This document shows, in pieces, positions 9,812-24,200 of a stretch of DNA of 64,000 bases (the first letter of the stretch is position 1; the number at the start of each line of letters is the position of its first letter). A program made the position numbers and the translations under genes. The notes under the pieces are model-generated. The model was not told the DNA's origin and made no database searches. It worked only from the letters and a program-made list of their open reading frames with translations. The stretch lies in NCBI RefSeq assembly GCF_000004195.4, contig NC_030683.2:73999764-74063763 (forward strand), written 5' to 3'. This DNA is from Xenopus tropicalis. Taxonomy: Eukaryota > Chordata > Amphibia > Anura > Pipidae.

Positions 9812-12130
9812 ACCATGACCTGGATGAATGAAATTCTTCATAGACAAGCAGAAACATTGCCTCTGCAAATGAGTGGATTTCACTGTGTATGGCCAGCCTG
9901 TAAGCTCTCTTTTCCTCTTTTAGAGATGAGAAAGAGTTGATGGGATTTTTTTTTCTTATTACTTCTTTAAAGCTGGAGTTCATATTTATGAAGGAACTAT
10001 ATTACTAAACCTAGAAGGAGGTGCATTAGCAGTTTGCCATATAAAACTTAGTTATTAGTGTATTGCTTTTAGTGTGTACTGTGGTATTCAAATCCTAACT
10101 TGCTCTTTAAAAAAAACACTTCTCTATTATAATGGGCAAATATATTATTGTTAAAATATTGAAATTCAAAGGCTAGAATAGTCATCTTCATATGTTCAAT
10201 AAAAGCACTTTTATGATCTCCCTTGATGTTTTTGATCTAAGACAGCTTTATAGAGTATGAAAATATTTTCTACTCTATAATGATAATAACACTATATATC
10301 ACTTTACAAAGGAATGGCTCAGTTTATGGCAATAAAACTTGAAAATGAAATGGCAATCCTAATACACATCCCATGTGGATATTTAGTGGTTTACCTTTTC
10401 ATAAGTGTTATTGATTGGGACAGTGTGATATACCAGTTATTCAAATAAGAACATATTTAGGAATAGTTTTAGAAGTGAAGAGGGATGGCCAATTAGGTAA
10501 GCCATTGTGGTCTGTGCAAAAGCATCATGAATTTGGATCCTGGTATTAGCACCTGTCTCCATCTCCTTGGGTAAATGGACTTCATCTCAAGCATCAAACT
10601 GTGGCTGTAAGCTCTACCATTTTCAGTCATAGTTGTGCTTATTTGGGAACACAAACTTAACTGTAAAGCACTGAAAATGAGTAAAAGGGCACACTGATGT
10701 TATTCACAAAGGTCCTGAATTGTGAGGTTGTAAATTTTTGAAGAACCCTAGGATTTCAAAATAAGTCTGGAGGCAGGTGATAATAATGTCAAGGTCCCAA
10801 GAAGTTAAACAAGTCTCTAGTTCAAATCAGGCAAAAGTTCAGGGCAGGCAGTAATCAGTGTAGCCAGGAGCAGAGCAGAGAGTCAAAACCAGTAAAACTA
10901 GCAGAAATAACACTTTAGGCGCACCCAGGAACTTTCTGAGAAAAGAACTATATTCTAGCATTGAACCATGGGCTTTGGCCTTCATTTATCTTTGAACTGC
11001 GTGCCAAGAGTGCTGCTGGTATGCACCAGTGCAATGCTATGTGACATACGATGTCCTAGCATTGTGGCCATGGGCGCTGATGATTTTTTTTCCTAACCAG
11101 AGCTTCTGACAGATAAGCACAATACAAGGCATATGCCCTCCAGACAAAGGGATCTCTTTCCTGGGACAGTGGGGGTAACCAGCTAAGGAATATCTCTGCT
11201 CTGCAGGATGCTGGATTCAATCAACATGCTATTAAATGGAGCCTCTCAATATATATATACAGTATATATTTTAATAATTGCTTTTATTTAACTTTTGCAA
11301 AACAAACAAATTTTGAGATAAAGTACATCATTTGTGCAGCAGATTTTTCACTAAGAAATATAGATTAGAAATGGTAAAACTTAAATCTTGTGACCTTTTA
11401 ATTAGTGGAATGTATCTGACCAGTCTTAATTTGGTATACCTTGATAGTAGAGAAGTAATTGCAGGTTATTAATTGGTGATGTTGCTATGTGTTCTCAGTT
11501 CAAGGCAGTCATTCAAATAATTTGTTAGTAATCTGTCGGCATGATGACTCCTGGGGGTTGTGTATATTGAAGGTTGTCTTGGGAGGTCTGAACACAATAG
11601 TACCTGTTCTGCCTCACAGACGAATGGGTTTTCCTGGAGTATTTCAGTGCTATACCAGGTAGTATGTTGGAAAACATATATTGTTAGGTGTTTAGTTGGT
11701 TAAGGTAAGGTGGTTTTATTGGTAAGCCACGTGTCAAAGAATTTTTTCGTATATTTTCCATTGTTGGTCAGGGTTTCTATCCAGTCTAGCATCTTAATAT
11801 TTTGGTAAAAGAAAGGCCTTTGAGGGAAGATTTTTGGCAATCACAACTTTGGCAATCACAACAATTTAAGGTATTTGAGTTTTTTAATTGCACAAGTTTA
11901 CCAAATTAATAAATAAACAAACTTTCAAAATGCAAGTTTATTAAATTTAGAAAAAGAAACTCAAATTTACAAACTCGAAAATTAGTAAATTAGTCTATAA
12001 ATAATCTATAATTATTAAAAAACACACACATTAAAACATTTACTGCCCTGAAATGCCAATTCAACCTACCCCAAAATCAGTGGTTGATTTACCAACAGTT
12101 AAGTAGTGCTCTGAGTTTAAAGTCTAGAGC
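9812..12130. other. Gene-poor spacer with no clear coding content
   Basis: I see no exon with a supported frame. The sequence is AT-rich with a short TA-repeat near 11255-11270. A stretch at about 10480-10690 has loosely spaced A-box- and B-box-like sequences (GGTAAGCCATTG, GGATCCTGG) and might be an old tRNA-type SINE, which I cannot confirm. Confidence 0.4.
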
Positions 12131-12573
12131 TTAAAGGAGAAGGAAAGGTAAAAACTAAGTAAGCTTTATCAGAAATTTCTATGTAAATACAAAAAAAACC
12201 TCCTTTTCTGTAAACATGTTCTTAGGGTATCTGACTTCCTCTCTCCTTCAAAATCCTTCATTCCCAGAGCCAGAGTCCGGAGCCCAGTTCTCTCCTCTCT
12301 CCCCTATCCTGCTCCCCCCTCCCATAAGAATTTTTAAAACTCACTCCCCCCTCCCTTAGAAATGTGTGATCTGAGCTAGAGCTGCAAGTAGGAAGTTATG
12401 AACCCCAAGCTAAAATGGCAGCTGCTATCTTAAGCAAACAGAAAAAGCTTCTAAGGCTTCTTTAGGTATGGTAATGCTTTCTGCAGAGTAAATATAGTGT
12501 ATTAGGTGGCACATACTGTATGTGGTGAATCTATTGGTAGTAAAATGCCAAAATTACTTTCCTTCTCCTTTAA
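12131..12573. mobile_element. T2-type MITE, subfamily TTAAAGGAGAAGG
   Basis: Starts TTAAAGGAGAAGGAAAGG and ends with the inverted CCTTCTCCTTTAA, with TTAA at both borders as the target site. It matches the TTAAAGGRR signature of Xenopus T2 MITEs. It has no coding capacity and would have been moved by a transposase supplied in trans. Sister copies lie at 33112 and 39772. Confidence 0.85.
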
Positions 12574-12589
12574 TACATACAAACTCACC

Positions 12590-12760
12590 AACATTCTATT
12601 CATCCCTATGGGGTTTTTACAGGTATATTTATCAATGCATGCAAGTTAGAACTCACTAATTTATAAATACGCTTCTAAAAATCCCATACAAATGAATATA
12701 ATGTGGGTGTGAGTTTTTATGTAGTAAGCTCTAAACATTTAGATAAATCTGCCCCTTTAT
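12590..12760. repeat. Foldback repeat ending GGGGCAGATTTAT
   Basis: Two half-palindromes (about TTTTTACAGGTATATTTATCAATGC against AATTTATAAATACGCTTC) end in GATAAATCTGCCCC. The same pattern appears at 17690-17900 and 39356-40330, so it is a dispersed foldback family. The preceding T2 MITE may have inserted into it. Confidence 0.5.
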
Positions 12761-13110
12761 ACCCTTCAGAAGCCCCAGCTGCAGAAAACCTTCTCATCTA
12801 TGTACCCTCTTAAACAAAGAGATGGTTTAAAAGCAGGATTAGACTTTGACATATATCAGATGAACAATGGAAAGAAGCCTTGGCTGCCCCATCACATATA
12901 TCTCTCAGTTATAGAGACATCATTATACAATTGTATATAATACATAGAGAATACCACACCAGGACCAGGCTTTACCTAATGTTTTCCAATATCTCACCCG
13001 ACTTCTTTCACTGTGGGGATAATGCTGGTACACTAGTGCACAACTTATGGCAATGCCCAAGCATATGTGGACAGCTCTGTAAAAGGTGGGTGCCCTGGCA
13101 AAAATAGATA
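12760..13110 (+). pseudogene. L1-like LINE ORF2 C-terminal remnant
   Basis: The + strand can be read as a Met-poor frame around APSHISLSYRDIIIQLYIIHR, then SPDFFHCGDNAGTLVHNLWQCPS. Such Cys-rich 'xxC...GTL-H-LW-CP' blocks mark the C-terminus of L1/Tx1-type ORF2 proteins. It is a short dead fragment. Confidence 0.55.
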
Positions 13111-16100
13111 GATACTCCTTTGTGTAGTACTTGAATTTTACTATGTGCCAATGAATGGTTATGAGATGTAACACACACTTGTAATGTGTTAAACCAACCT
13201 ATGTACCTACCTATTCTGTCACACTTCTCCAAAGTAGTAAGTGTTTAACCTGTGATGTCAATGAAATCTATCTTGAGCAAAAAAAAACACACACACAGAT
13301 AAACACACACAAAAAAACATTAATTCCATACCACACCATCAAAATTAAGACAATGTCTCTGGAAGGGTCTGGATATCAAAGCAGATAAGGAAGCACAACA
13401 CAATAAAAAAAAAACGTTTGTTTCTACTTCAAAGGAAAAATGTTTATATATTCTATAAATAAATCTTTTGTATGTTCATTGGACTGTATAGTTCACTGTT
13501 TTTGATTAGTGTTCTTTCATTCACACATTTGTTCCAGGTGGGCAAGATTAATTAAAAGTGAGGATTGCAAGGGGTTGCTGCTAAATACCACGTTTTATCT
13601 GTTGCCTTTCCAGAACCTGTAATGGTGCCAGGCTCCCTCCTGTGACTTCTCACATCAGATCTTACATTATGGATGTGCCAAGATAGATTTTTGTGTGTGT
13701 GTAAAATAAAATAAAACCCTGTGGTTTGGGGGAAATGATTCCAGTGATTCATTGTTATTGTTATCTTATATGTACCATCTGGATTAAGTAATACTTGACT
13801 TTATCAAACAGATGGTTGTTTGGGGCTGGAATTTGACTGAATAGATGTTATTGTATAAAGTTAGCCTAACCCCCATAATATCCACACAGGGCAAAAGTGG
13901 CAGCTCAGAGGCGAAAGAGAAAGAAAACAGGCTTCTGGGAATCTGGAAATTGTTACTGGAAGAACGGCTCCAAACCCACATTTAATTCAGTTATCTTATG
14001 AATTAACTTTTGTTAAAAAAAAACTGTGATATCATCAGTATAAGCTTTGTAGGGAGTTTTCTAGGAAATTTATATTTCTGATGTTATGACAAGTAAGAGG
14101 AAGACTTAATAAAAATTTACTTCTTGCCAGTGCTCAGGAACTGCAAGTGCCTTTAGTAAATGTATTATTTTCCCACTTCGCTTTATCATTCAGTGATTTA
14201 CAAAGTGGAGTTCAATCAGATCTTTCATTAGAATGTAGATACAAAGGAAAAACTATATAGGCAATCGTATATTAACATAAGCAAAATTTAGCACTATTGT
14301 AGTAACCCATAGAAACGAATAATACATTTACTTTGATTTCCCAGATGATTGCCCATTGTTCTTAGAGCCCTGTGTGTCAGAACTGACATATTCTGGTGCA
14401 TTTACAGCAGCATTTTGTGCTGTGCTGTAAATATGCTTGGGAAACATTTCTGAAGTGGCAGATATCTCTCTTCAAAGTTTGGGGAATTGACAGTGCATCC
14501 ACAGCTGCAATATACATTTAGCCGGGTTCTGGCTGGCAAAGCAGCTACGGAGGCACAGAGTTTTACATTTCTGCATTAAACATTGTAACCATTGCTTGTG
14601 AGTCTCACTGCAAATCTGTGTCCATGGACTCCTTACTTACTGTATATAGCAGTAGTGCAACAAAGACCTGAGTGACACCCTGACTCTGTTCTAAATATAC
14701 CTATAAACTTTTACCTTCCTATGTTATTAAAAGTAGAAATATTTTTAGACATATGGAATAGAGCTCCTTCACTGTACACAATGCATTCATTTTATAGTGA
14801 CACAGACCTCCAGTTATTTATAAATGCATATTATATTAGGCAGAATTAGTAGGCACTCAATGGAGATTTGTGCTTGGTTTTTATGAATAAAATAGAATCA
14901 TTTTCTTAAAAAGCATTCCTAGGAAACTCCCATCCTGTTAATTGCTGTTCAGTGAATTACAGGGTGTAAAGACTAGTTGTGCATACACAGTGATTATCCT
15001 GAGTCACCCAAGAAAATATGGTTATGCTTTGAAGTCTCTGCTCAAGCAACATATTTGAAATGAATGGATGTTTCCTTAACATTTCACATTTTACAGAAGT
15101 TGGTCCTACTGTGAATGCAACTGGAATAAGTTAAATGCAATGGCTTCATTTAAGAAAAATATGCTTTATTGAAATGAATGCAACCAATATGTGTGAAACA
15201 TTTTCAATAACAAATGTTGCAGTTCTTTTTATGGTAGGTGATTATACTGTATGCAGATATGTAAGAGAATTGTTGGATACAAAAATGTATGCAAATATTA
15301 AACTGATGCAGTACTGGATACCGTGGCATTTATCAGTTAATCCCAACCTTCTTTAGTTCATCACAACCCCTACTCATCTGAGGATAAGGGGTAGGGTTCA
15401 TTAGTCAATGAGCCAAACATTCATAGTGGGAAAAGGGAAACCATTTTACCCTCTATGGTTTCTCTATAAACCTTCCAGTTGGTTGTGTTGTCAGAAAGAA
15501 AAAACATGAGAATTTTAAGCCCTAAATGGTATTGGTAGACACTGGCTTCAGACAGCACATCTTTGGTCCCAAAGGCTGTATTTCATATATAATGAGGCAA
15601 ATGTGTAAAATAATGAAAATAAAGTTAATCACAGTTCATGAAGCAGCTTGATAAATCCCCAGTAAAAGACACTGGAGCTCATTTATAAACACTAGGCAAA
15701 TTTGCCCATGGGCAGTAACCCATAGCAACCTATCAGAGGTTGGTTTTTCTCAGCCAGCTGCAGGTAGGACAATGAATGCTGCAATTTGATTGGTTGCCAT
15801 TGGCTACTTCCCAAGGGCAAATTTGCCCAGTGTTGACAAATAACCCCCACTGTATTTTTATGTGTCACCTTGGAACACTTGGCTGGTAGGTATTAGCCCA
15901 TTATTTAAGTTGTACCTGAACTTAAAAAAAAATGTATTTTCAGTGCTCAATGTTCTACTATTCTGAAACAGATTTCAGTGCTTTTAGTGAAACAGATTTT
16001 CAGTGTTTCATTTACATGTGCCTTTTAGGACACCTTGTGGACATGAGTGGAATTTCAGGATGAAAACTGTTTCCATGACATCTGTGTTATCTCAATGCCC

Positions 16101-16649
16101 TGGAAAGCTTTTACTTACACATAAACTCTTATTTGTTAAATAGGCAGACTTATAAAAGCATGGGAATTCCTAGCATGTTTAATGTTATTTATAAAATGTA
16201 TTTATAATTTTTTTTTATTTTGAATTTTATAAAGCTTATCTCTCAGGACTGTACAGTATGTTTGTTATCGGCAGAAAAAAAGTTTAACAAATTTTTACAG
16301 TTTTAACAAATTGGCATTAAAGCCCATAAGCTTTTCTTAAAAATATAAGTTTGGCGAAACTATTTTGACTGTCTCGAGCCGTCAAATCTACTTCTTTTCT
16401 GGTGTTAGAGGTTAGCGGTAGGGATGAACCCTAACACCCAAATGATAAACAATTTAATGAATAAAAGAAATATGTATTTTATATATTACTATGGTAATAA
16501 CACATTTATTTCTAAATCAGAACCACATGAGCAAAAAAAAAAAATACAAGCGCCGATAAATAAGCCCCATTATTTTACCTTTTACTATTACATCTACCAG
16601 TCTAGATTTCCATCTTCAGATATATTGAACTGTTTCCTTATTTACATAT
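13111..16649. other. Gene-poor spacer
   Basis: No convincing exon or RNA gene is visible. It holds an (AC)-rich stretch near 13285-13315 and, at 15675-15850, a foldback repeat listed separately. The rest looks like unique or very old sequence. Confidence 0.4.
15675..15850. repeat. Foldback repeat with GGGCAAATTTGCCC arms
   Basis: Left arm ACTAGGCAAATTTGCCCATGG pairs with right arm CCAAGGGCAAATTTGCCCAG, each containing its own palindrome. Further pairing continues through CCCATAGCAACC against GGTTGCCATTGG. It looks like a small MITE. Confidence 0.6.
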
Positions 16650-16870
16650 ACAGGTATGGGACCTATTATTGAGAATGCTTGGCACCTGGGAATTTATGGA
16701 TAAGGGTCCATTCTGAAAGCTGGATGAATATACCTATAAGGCAACTAAAAATATTTAAACATTAGAAAAAAACTAATAAGATTCTTTTGAATTCAATATA
16801 TACTCGTGCAGCTTAGTTACCATCAAGTACAAGGTACTGTTTTATAACAGGAAAAGGAAATCATTTAAAA
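16650..16870. repeat. CAGGTATGGGACC-type MITE fragment
   Basis: Starts ACAGGTATGGGACCTATTAT and continues with a body (ATAAGGGTCCATTCTG, ATCAAGTACAAGGTACTG, GGAAATCATTT) shared with the copies at 48419-48728 and 58441-58672. This copy is truncated at the far side. Confidence 0.6.
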
Positions 16871-17100
16871 GAGCTTGCTTAAAATAGAGGCTAAGCATAG
16901 AGTCAGTTTTTCTAATTCAAGTACTTATTTATTCAGTTACATATATTTGCAAACAAACATTTATCTGTGGATTATTATAAATTAAAACTACTAGAAAGAA
17001 AACATCTTTTCTACCAAACCTTAACATTGCATTAATTTGAATTGTCTTATTATGTAGCATAATACTGAAGCTGTTCATTATTATAAATGTTCACAATGAC

Positions 17101-17142
17101 CTCCTCTGATAAAGCGCCCAATGGCGCAAAACCCATCAGGAG
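17101..17142 (+). ncRNA. Dispersed hammerhead-like fold, degenerate
   Basis: Stem I CTCCT/AGGAG, core CTGATAA plus one extra A, stem II GCGCC/GGCGC with loop CAAT, then AAAAC, CC, ATC. The layout is the same as in the Penelope-like ends, but G12 is A and the GTC is ATC, both possible CpG-type decay. Probably inactive. Confidence 0.4.
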
Positions 17143-17689
17143 GGAGTGGCTGATATGAGGTACCCAGACAGAGGGAGGACATTGCCATGTGGTATTTTTT
17201 TTTAAATAAAGTCTGTATTATGTGTGTTATATTGCTGTGATTATTTTGCACGAATAAATGCTTGTAACTTTGCATGCTATTGGACCCTTTGCACAGTATT
17301 CACTCATTGATATTATATATCACAAAAATGTTTAAGTAATTTAAATGATCACAAGTTTTTTGTAGAACTTTTCTAGATATTTGCATATTTTATATAACTG
17401 TCCCCTTTATAAAACATGGTGATTACACTGTTGTATTATGGGTAAGGCATCATTACTATTTGATGTAATTGACCATTTCAATAAATTCAAGAATTATTAA
17501 TACTTAATAATTATTTTTGAGCCTTATATTTAGGCCAACATGGAGCAGATTTTGACTAGTTTGTTCAAAATGGTTTCTACCCAGCAATAGATCTGTTAAA
17601 ATTCCCCTACTAACTTAACAATCTGTCTGCAGAGTTTTCAAGCATATACTCAATCACTGTACTAGTGAAAAAAGCTTATAAAAATAATT

Positions 17690-17900
17690 TTAACTGAAAG
17701 TTAAAATATGAGGTTATAGCTCACCATAGCAAAACTCACCCATTTTCTAGTCATTTCTATGGGATTTTTAGAAGCATATTTATCAATAGGTAAAGTTACA
17801 GTTCACCATTTAATGAATATGCTTCAAAAAATCTCATAGAAATCAATATAGTGGGTGAATTTTTCTGTAATGATCTTTGATTTCACACTTGAAATCTGCC
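17690..17900. repeat. Foldback repeat, GGGGCAGATTTCA end
   Basis: Arms GGGATTTTTAGAAGCATATTT and AATATGCTTCAAAAAATCTC are complementary, and the end reads GAAATCTGCCCC. Same family as 12590-12760. Confidence 0.55.
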
Positions 17901-18101
17901 CCTTAGAAGTACAACATAAGTACCAAAGGAACAATTTTCTGCACACTGTTTGAAAAAATAAGACATATAAACCTTTTTAATGTTTGTTATGTTTCTCACA
18001 TGCAGTAGTACATTGTTGAAAAAGCAACAATTCCCCTGGAACAGACAGAAATGTTTCAGCTCAGACTGTAATCTGTGGCAGGTAAGTAGCTAAATCTTAA
18101 G

Positions 18102-18296
18102 TCAAGACTCTTTGCTTAGTAATTCCTGAATCTCTACTTCCTTCCAACAAATAGTGACAGCAGAGTTTGCTGGTTTTCTTTCAGGCAATGGTGTGCTTGG
18201 ATCTGGAAATGTCATCTTCAGGAGATCCTTTAGGTGAGTGGTGTAACATTGGTTTAGCTTAGTGAATAAAGAATATCTTTCAGCAAAATGCACCAT
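18102..18296 (-). CDS. Membrane gene, terminal exon 8 (residues 268-331)
   Basis: Acceptor TTTTCTAATGGCAG with a good pyrimidine tract, then 64 codons to TGA at 18102-18104. It includes a Pro-rich patch (FPDPSTPLPERKP) and ends EIQELLSKES. Confidence 0.75.
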   Translation of the reverse strand: MVHFAERYSLFTKLNQCYTTHLKDLLKMTFPDPSTPLPERKPANSAVTICWKEVEIQELLSKES

Positions 18297-21200
18297 CTGC
18301 CATTAGAAAAAAAATGATATTTCTTGTTAAGCCCAAGATTTATCACACATACATACCATACATCAACCGTTACTAAGCACAAAAATACCAAGCATCCCGT
18401 ATAAATACTTCCCCACATAAAGTGCCCTTAATGGCTCTATGTTTAAAGTGTCAAAGCTGTAATATTTAATAAAGTAAGAAACATAACCTTAGCAAAGTTG
18501 CAGAAATACTGTTTGTATAAGGGCAGTGGAACACGGGGAGGTTTGAATCTTGGCTACTGTGGGCAACAAATCTCCCAAAAATGCTTTCCCATTGCCAATA
18601 AAGAGAATCGCTGGTGGGAAAGAACATGCACCGCTGCATTTTCGCCCACATTTCGCTGCATTGTCGCCCACAGTTTTCTGCACAGGAAATTTTGTGTGCC
18701 ATTCCCCTAATGGGATTTCAATGACATGTTACTACTTCAATAACTATTCCGACATCCTTATAACATTGTCCAAAACGTTTTGAATCTATTATATAATAAA
18801 ATCTGCAAAGAGCTGTAGGGACCCATAGGGTTAAATGCCCTATGGAGTGATACCCCTACCTCTTCACATAGATCCCTTGTTACTGGGCAGAAGCCTTTGT
18901 AACAGTTTATAGTTATGCCTATCCATTATTGGCCCATATGGTTGTCCACGCCCCTTGCAGCCTCATATAGTGTCTAGCAAGGAGTTGTGGCTTCCACTTT
19001 GGCTGCCGGTCTGCTACCTAGTACAACCCTCCATTGAGCCTGGGTGCAGACACAGGCCCCAGTAAGCCATATCCTTTTTAAGTAAAGTCGGGGACAGGGC
19101 CCCGTGAATGAGGTGAAGTTAGTTGCAGGATTAGACTCTGTCATAGCACGCTCTAGGAGTGTGACTCAGTCAGGGCTATTTAGAAAGAGCAGCTGTTGCT
19201 CCAACAAAGGAGAATTCAGTGGGTTTAGCATACCCCAGGCTCTGTCTGCCTTGCTGTAGGGACCACAGTTCAGACACAGGTATCAGGCTAGTATTTACTC
19301 CTGAACCACCATTGGCTGTAGGGATCCGGTCCAGTAAAGGGTATTCAACCTTGGGACTTCTGGCTAGTAACTCACATCTATCTCCACTGTGGTGCTGCGC
19401 TGTTCTGTACTTCCCAACTGCACTTAACAACTGTACCATTATACCTCAATGACTGTGAGTATTGACTGATCCCTGTGCTAATATCATCTGTCTTGGACAA
19501 TAAAGAGTTAATTAGTTCATCTGCAAGAGCTCCTGGCTCCTATTACTTTAAACACTTCACAGTACCAGTGGGAGTTGTAGTATACCTACATCCTCGGATC
19601 TAACCTTCCACTTAGCGAAGGCCCACTCCTTTGAAAGAGAGTCCCAATGTGCCCCATGCTCTAACCATAGCCTGGTGTTTAAAGTGTTTTTTAGCCAAAA
19701 AGGGGTTACAGAGCAATGGAGGCTAGGTATCCTGCCCCAGGAAAAATAAAATCAGCAGGTCTGAGCTGGTCGTTTCCAAGTTTTTTCAAGGAAGATAATT
19801 CCAAAGATATTTACAATAACGGCAAAATAAAAGTATAATTTAAATGACATATTACCCCTAAAGTCTTATAAACAAAAAGCTAGAAAAAAAACAATTTAAA
19901 TTCTATTAGTTACCTTTACAAGCTATCATCTAAATTACCTCTTCAGTAATGGAATCACACAGAATGTCATTCCATCTCTTCTCATGTGTTTGCTTTTTAA
20001 ATTGTTTCCTTATCATTGACTGCTGAAATTTGTCTGACCACCAGCCAATCTCCTGGAATAAAGTATATTATAGTCTTATAAATTTACCTCACATTGATTC
20101 ACTTAAAAATATGTCTTTATATAGTGTCCATGAAGATGTTATGACATAGGAATGGGTGTTCTGGGTCTCAAAGCTGTGCTTACACTATATAGGCGTTTCC
20201 TACTAAATTAGCCCAAAGCATGTTCCCCAACCAGTGTCTCATGACCAACATGTTGCCCCCCAACCCCTTAAAGCACCCAGTGGCCTCAAAGCAGGTGCTT
20301 ATTTTTTAATTTTTGGCTTAGAGGCAGGTTTTGGTTACATAAAATCAGGTGTACTGCTAGACAAATCTCCTGTAGTCTGCCAATCCACATAGGGGCTATC
20401 AAATAGCCCCCAACTCTTTTACATTTGAATGTGGCTCATGGGTAAAAAAGGTTGAGGACCCCCGCCTTACAGGATTGCTGACTCTCACAGAGCTGTTGAG
20501 CAAAAAGCCTGGTATCTCAGAAGCCACTAAAATACAAAACATTAAATAAAACTGCAGAAACACACAAAGTAAGCTTACATTAAATCATTTTTTGGGTTTA
20601 GATGCCCTATATGTAAACCAAAGATAATTTCACATTACCTTTAGGATAATAGTAAGCTTGCAGGAATCTATTTCACACTTTTCCAGTTCTTCTTTCATAA
20701 ATGTGCTTTCATTTAACAGTACCTAAATGAAAATAATGACCACAGAATAGAGTTGCTAAGGGCAATTGCACACCATAATTTTTGATAAGCTCATCTTTTT
20801 CGAGCAGTGGGTCTTTTTGACATAGAGACAGAAACACAGCTAGCAGCAGCCATCAAACTGCTTTGTGTGTTATAGCCCTGTTGTTAAATCTGACAAAATC
20901 ACAGCACATAATGATGCAATGCTATGCACTCTCATTTATTGCCAGTTTATCATATAAGCACCATTTTACAAAACTACTTGTATATACCTATATAAATATT
21001 ATGGCTTTTTAAAAATCACATGCTGCACATGTAGGACAGATAAGGTATCTAGAGGTAAAGCAAGGATAAGGTATGATATATGAACAACAGTAAATTTAGA
21101 GGGGAGAGTTATATTTTCACTTTATTTTGCTGTAAATATTTACACAAGAACATAGATTTTATGAACAAAGTTTTATGCAACCCAAAGAGCCAGCTTGTAA

Positions 21201-24200
21201 ACTTCCCCCAATTCAAAAGTATCATCTCAGTTATGTTCCTCTTCTACCCTGCTGCAAATATCTAACTGGTTGCTAATGGCTCATAGATTGGAGACATTTT
21301 TATGACCTTTATTGCATTATGCACTTGAGAGTTTTGCTTTAGGAGAGGCTGAATAGAGGATCAAATAGCTTTTAAAACAGCTGCAAGTAAAACATTAATG
21401 CTTGTTGAAACGTTAAGTAGATTGTTTCCATTATGTGACATAGTTCATTTGAGAGTGATATTTAAGTAAATACTTACCAATTGAGTGAGATGATATTCCC
21501 ATACATGACTGGTGATACCCCATATATGATTGGTAGGTAGGTCTAAGACAATTGTCTTATGGATGGTAAAGCATGATTGAGCATATTTTTATTTATATAT
21601 ATCCTGGGCTTGAGACAGACATACAAAACAGTTCCATTCATACCTCTTGCATATTAAGGTGATGTTTAACTGCAGATTTACTTTCACAGGCCACACTGTG
21701 GAGTTTCTCCTGTATTTCCACGGCTTCTGATAACCAGATCTTTAATCTTTTTAACTGTTCTAACCAAATGTCAAAGTGGCTCTTGAAAACCTTCATCATA
21801 CACAGCCTGTAAATATGACTAAGATGTGATTTAGGGTATGAGACTTGCCCGTTATCATAAAATAAAATAATGTCAAAATCAGTAAACCGTTAATAAGACA
21901 ACACTGAAAAAATTAATTACTACTATCCTCTCAACCACACTTAATTTGCATCAATAAACTGTGAGATGTGCACTCTTACCCTCAGTGAAGACAGCAGTTG
22001 TTCCTTGCAAGCCATAACAATATTTATGTACATTGACATAAATTGTAAAAAGTATTTAGAGCTGGCTTAGTTCAATTCAGAAAATCAATCAAAAATTACA
22101 ATCAACAAATGCATATCAGAGTTTATACTTACCAGTCTTTTTGTTACTTTAGCATAATGTCACACCAAAGGATTTATTAGTCTTAAGATGACACTTGTGA
22201 AGGTGTGCCATACCATTGGCCATTTCATGTGTTAAATTCTACAACTTTTGACTGTTCACCTACTTCTTGCTCCCTGAGTTGTTCCCTGTCCCTGGCTAAG
22301 GAGCAGACTGGTAGTGCAGCTAATTGGGTCCATTACATGACCCCTAGATAAGTTACTTGTGAAGGGACCTATAGGGTTAACAATTCCTTTAGCTTTAAAA
22401 CCTACACTTCCTTATTTCACTGTTACTGGGCAGATGCTGATGTATCTATTTTTGGTTATTGGCATATTATGTGTGTAGCCCACTTTTACGACAGTGCTGC
22501 TACTTGCTATACTTTGGCGCTACAGGAGTCCCGAGCCCCCGCTTACTATGGGGGTAACAGGGATTCTTCAGCTTAATGGCGTGCCTCCACCCAGGGATGT
22601 TGCAGTGGGACTATACTCCCCCCCTGGGAACTTAATATTATACAGTGCCCCTGGACTAGGACTCCACACAACTCCCGGCACCTTGTCCCTCCCTTGGAGG
22701 TATATGCTTACCGGCCAGCTGGTGATCCCTTTGATATGAAGAAGCCAGACACTTGTAGTTGTAGTGAACCAGGTGAATATCTTTATTGAGGGCAGACCAC
22801 TCCAGGAGTGAAACACACGAATCAGGGCACAGTCTCCTTAACTTCACACTTAGAGAACCTCTCTCCTTGGGCTACCCACGGTACTCCCGCCAGGTGACCC
22901 TCCTGGGGAGTTCCCCCCCCCCGTACTCTCACCGGGAGACCCTCTCTTAAGGCCCTCCCCGGTATTCTCCCCAGGCTGACCCTCTCATGAGACCTCACCC
23001 CGGTACTCTCGACTGCAATACCCTTGTATTAGGAATCTCCCTCTAGCAGTGGCTTACTCCACTAGACTAGACACTTTGGGCCCTGATCTCAGGCTGATGG
23101 ATTGCTGGGGGATCTTAACCCCTTTATCACTCCTGGATGGGCAATGTCTGCCCTTTCTAGCTTGTTGCCTACATATCACTCTTAGAGCGATCTATTACTT
23201 GAACTTCTATCTACTACCTAGGCCTGTTGGTCCCTCTTTCCAAGAGGGAGGTCCCAGGCTGAAAACCTGCTATGCATGGGAGCTACCCCATTTTATATTC
23301 TAACGCACCACCCAGTGGCTGCTACTCGAACTACAGGGAACTCCCATTTAACTGTTAACATCCCATCGCCATAGTAATACCCTCTAGGGCTGCTCTAGGG
23401 GTGTCCATCCTATGGGGCCCAATATTTTTAAATCCCTACATGTGTTATTGGCTCATAAGGCTTATGACCACTTCCTGTACACTGTAATATAGTGTTTGAC
23501 AGAGGGTGGATCTTCTTCTTGGCCTGCATCTGTTGATCCGGGTGGATGTTCACTGAGCCTTGGTTCAACAAGCCCCCAGTAAACTGGTTCTACCCCAAAG
23601 GGACAATTACTCTGGAGAAGACTCTGGAGAAGTCGGGAAGCAGGTACCCTGTGAAAGAGGATTAGCTAGCGCAGGATAGATAGATGTTATAGCACTTTCT
23701 AGTCAGATCAAAAATAGCTAAAAAGGGTAGTGATCTCCTTTACAGGATCTGCTGCCTTAGTGAAGAGACTGCAGTAGTGACAAGGGTATTAGGTTTAGAT
23801 TTTTCCCATGATCCAGGTCTACTGTATGGAAACCCTAAGAAATGTGTTACTGCCCAAGCTACTCTCCACAGTGTTGCATCTTTACATTGCTTGTTCTGCA
23901 TTAAACCTGCCGACCCATTGCTCTATGTCTGTATGGTGAGTATTTTGTGCTTAGCCCTGTGGATTGTCTTGAACAATAAAACCAGTTCTGTTTCAGTTTG
24001 CTGCAAGAACCTTCTGCCTTCCCATTTAACTGTTAACATCCCATCACCATAGTAATACCCTCTAGCGCAGGATAGATAGATGTTATAGCACTTTCTAGTC
24101 AGATCAAAAATAGCTAAAAAGGGTAGTGATCTCCTTTACAGGATCTACTGCCTTAGTGAAGAGACTGCAGTAGTGACAAGGGTATTAGGTTTAGATTTTT

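Noticed and set aside
10480..10690. Possible tRNA gene or fresh SINE
   Set aside because: Box A and B resemblance is loose and no cloverleaf can be drawn; at most an old SINE.
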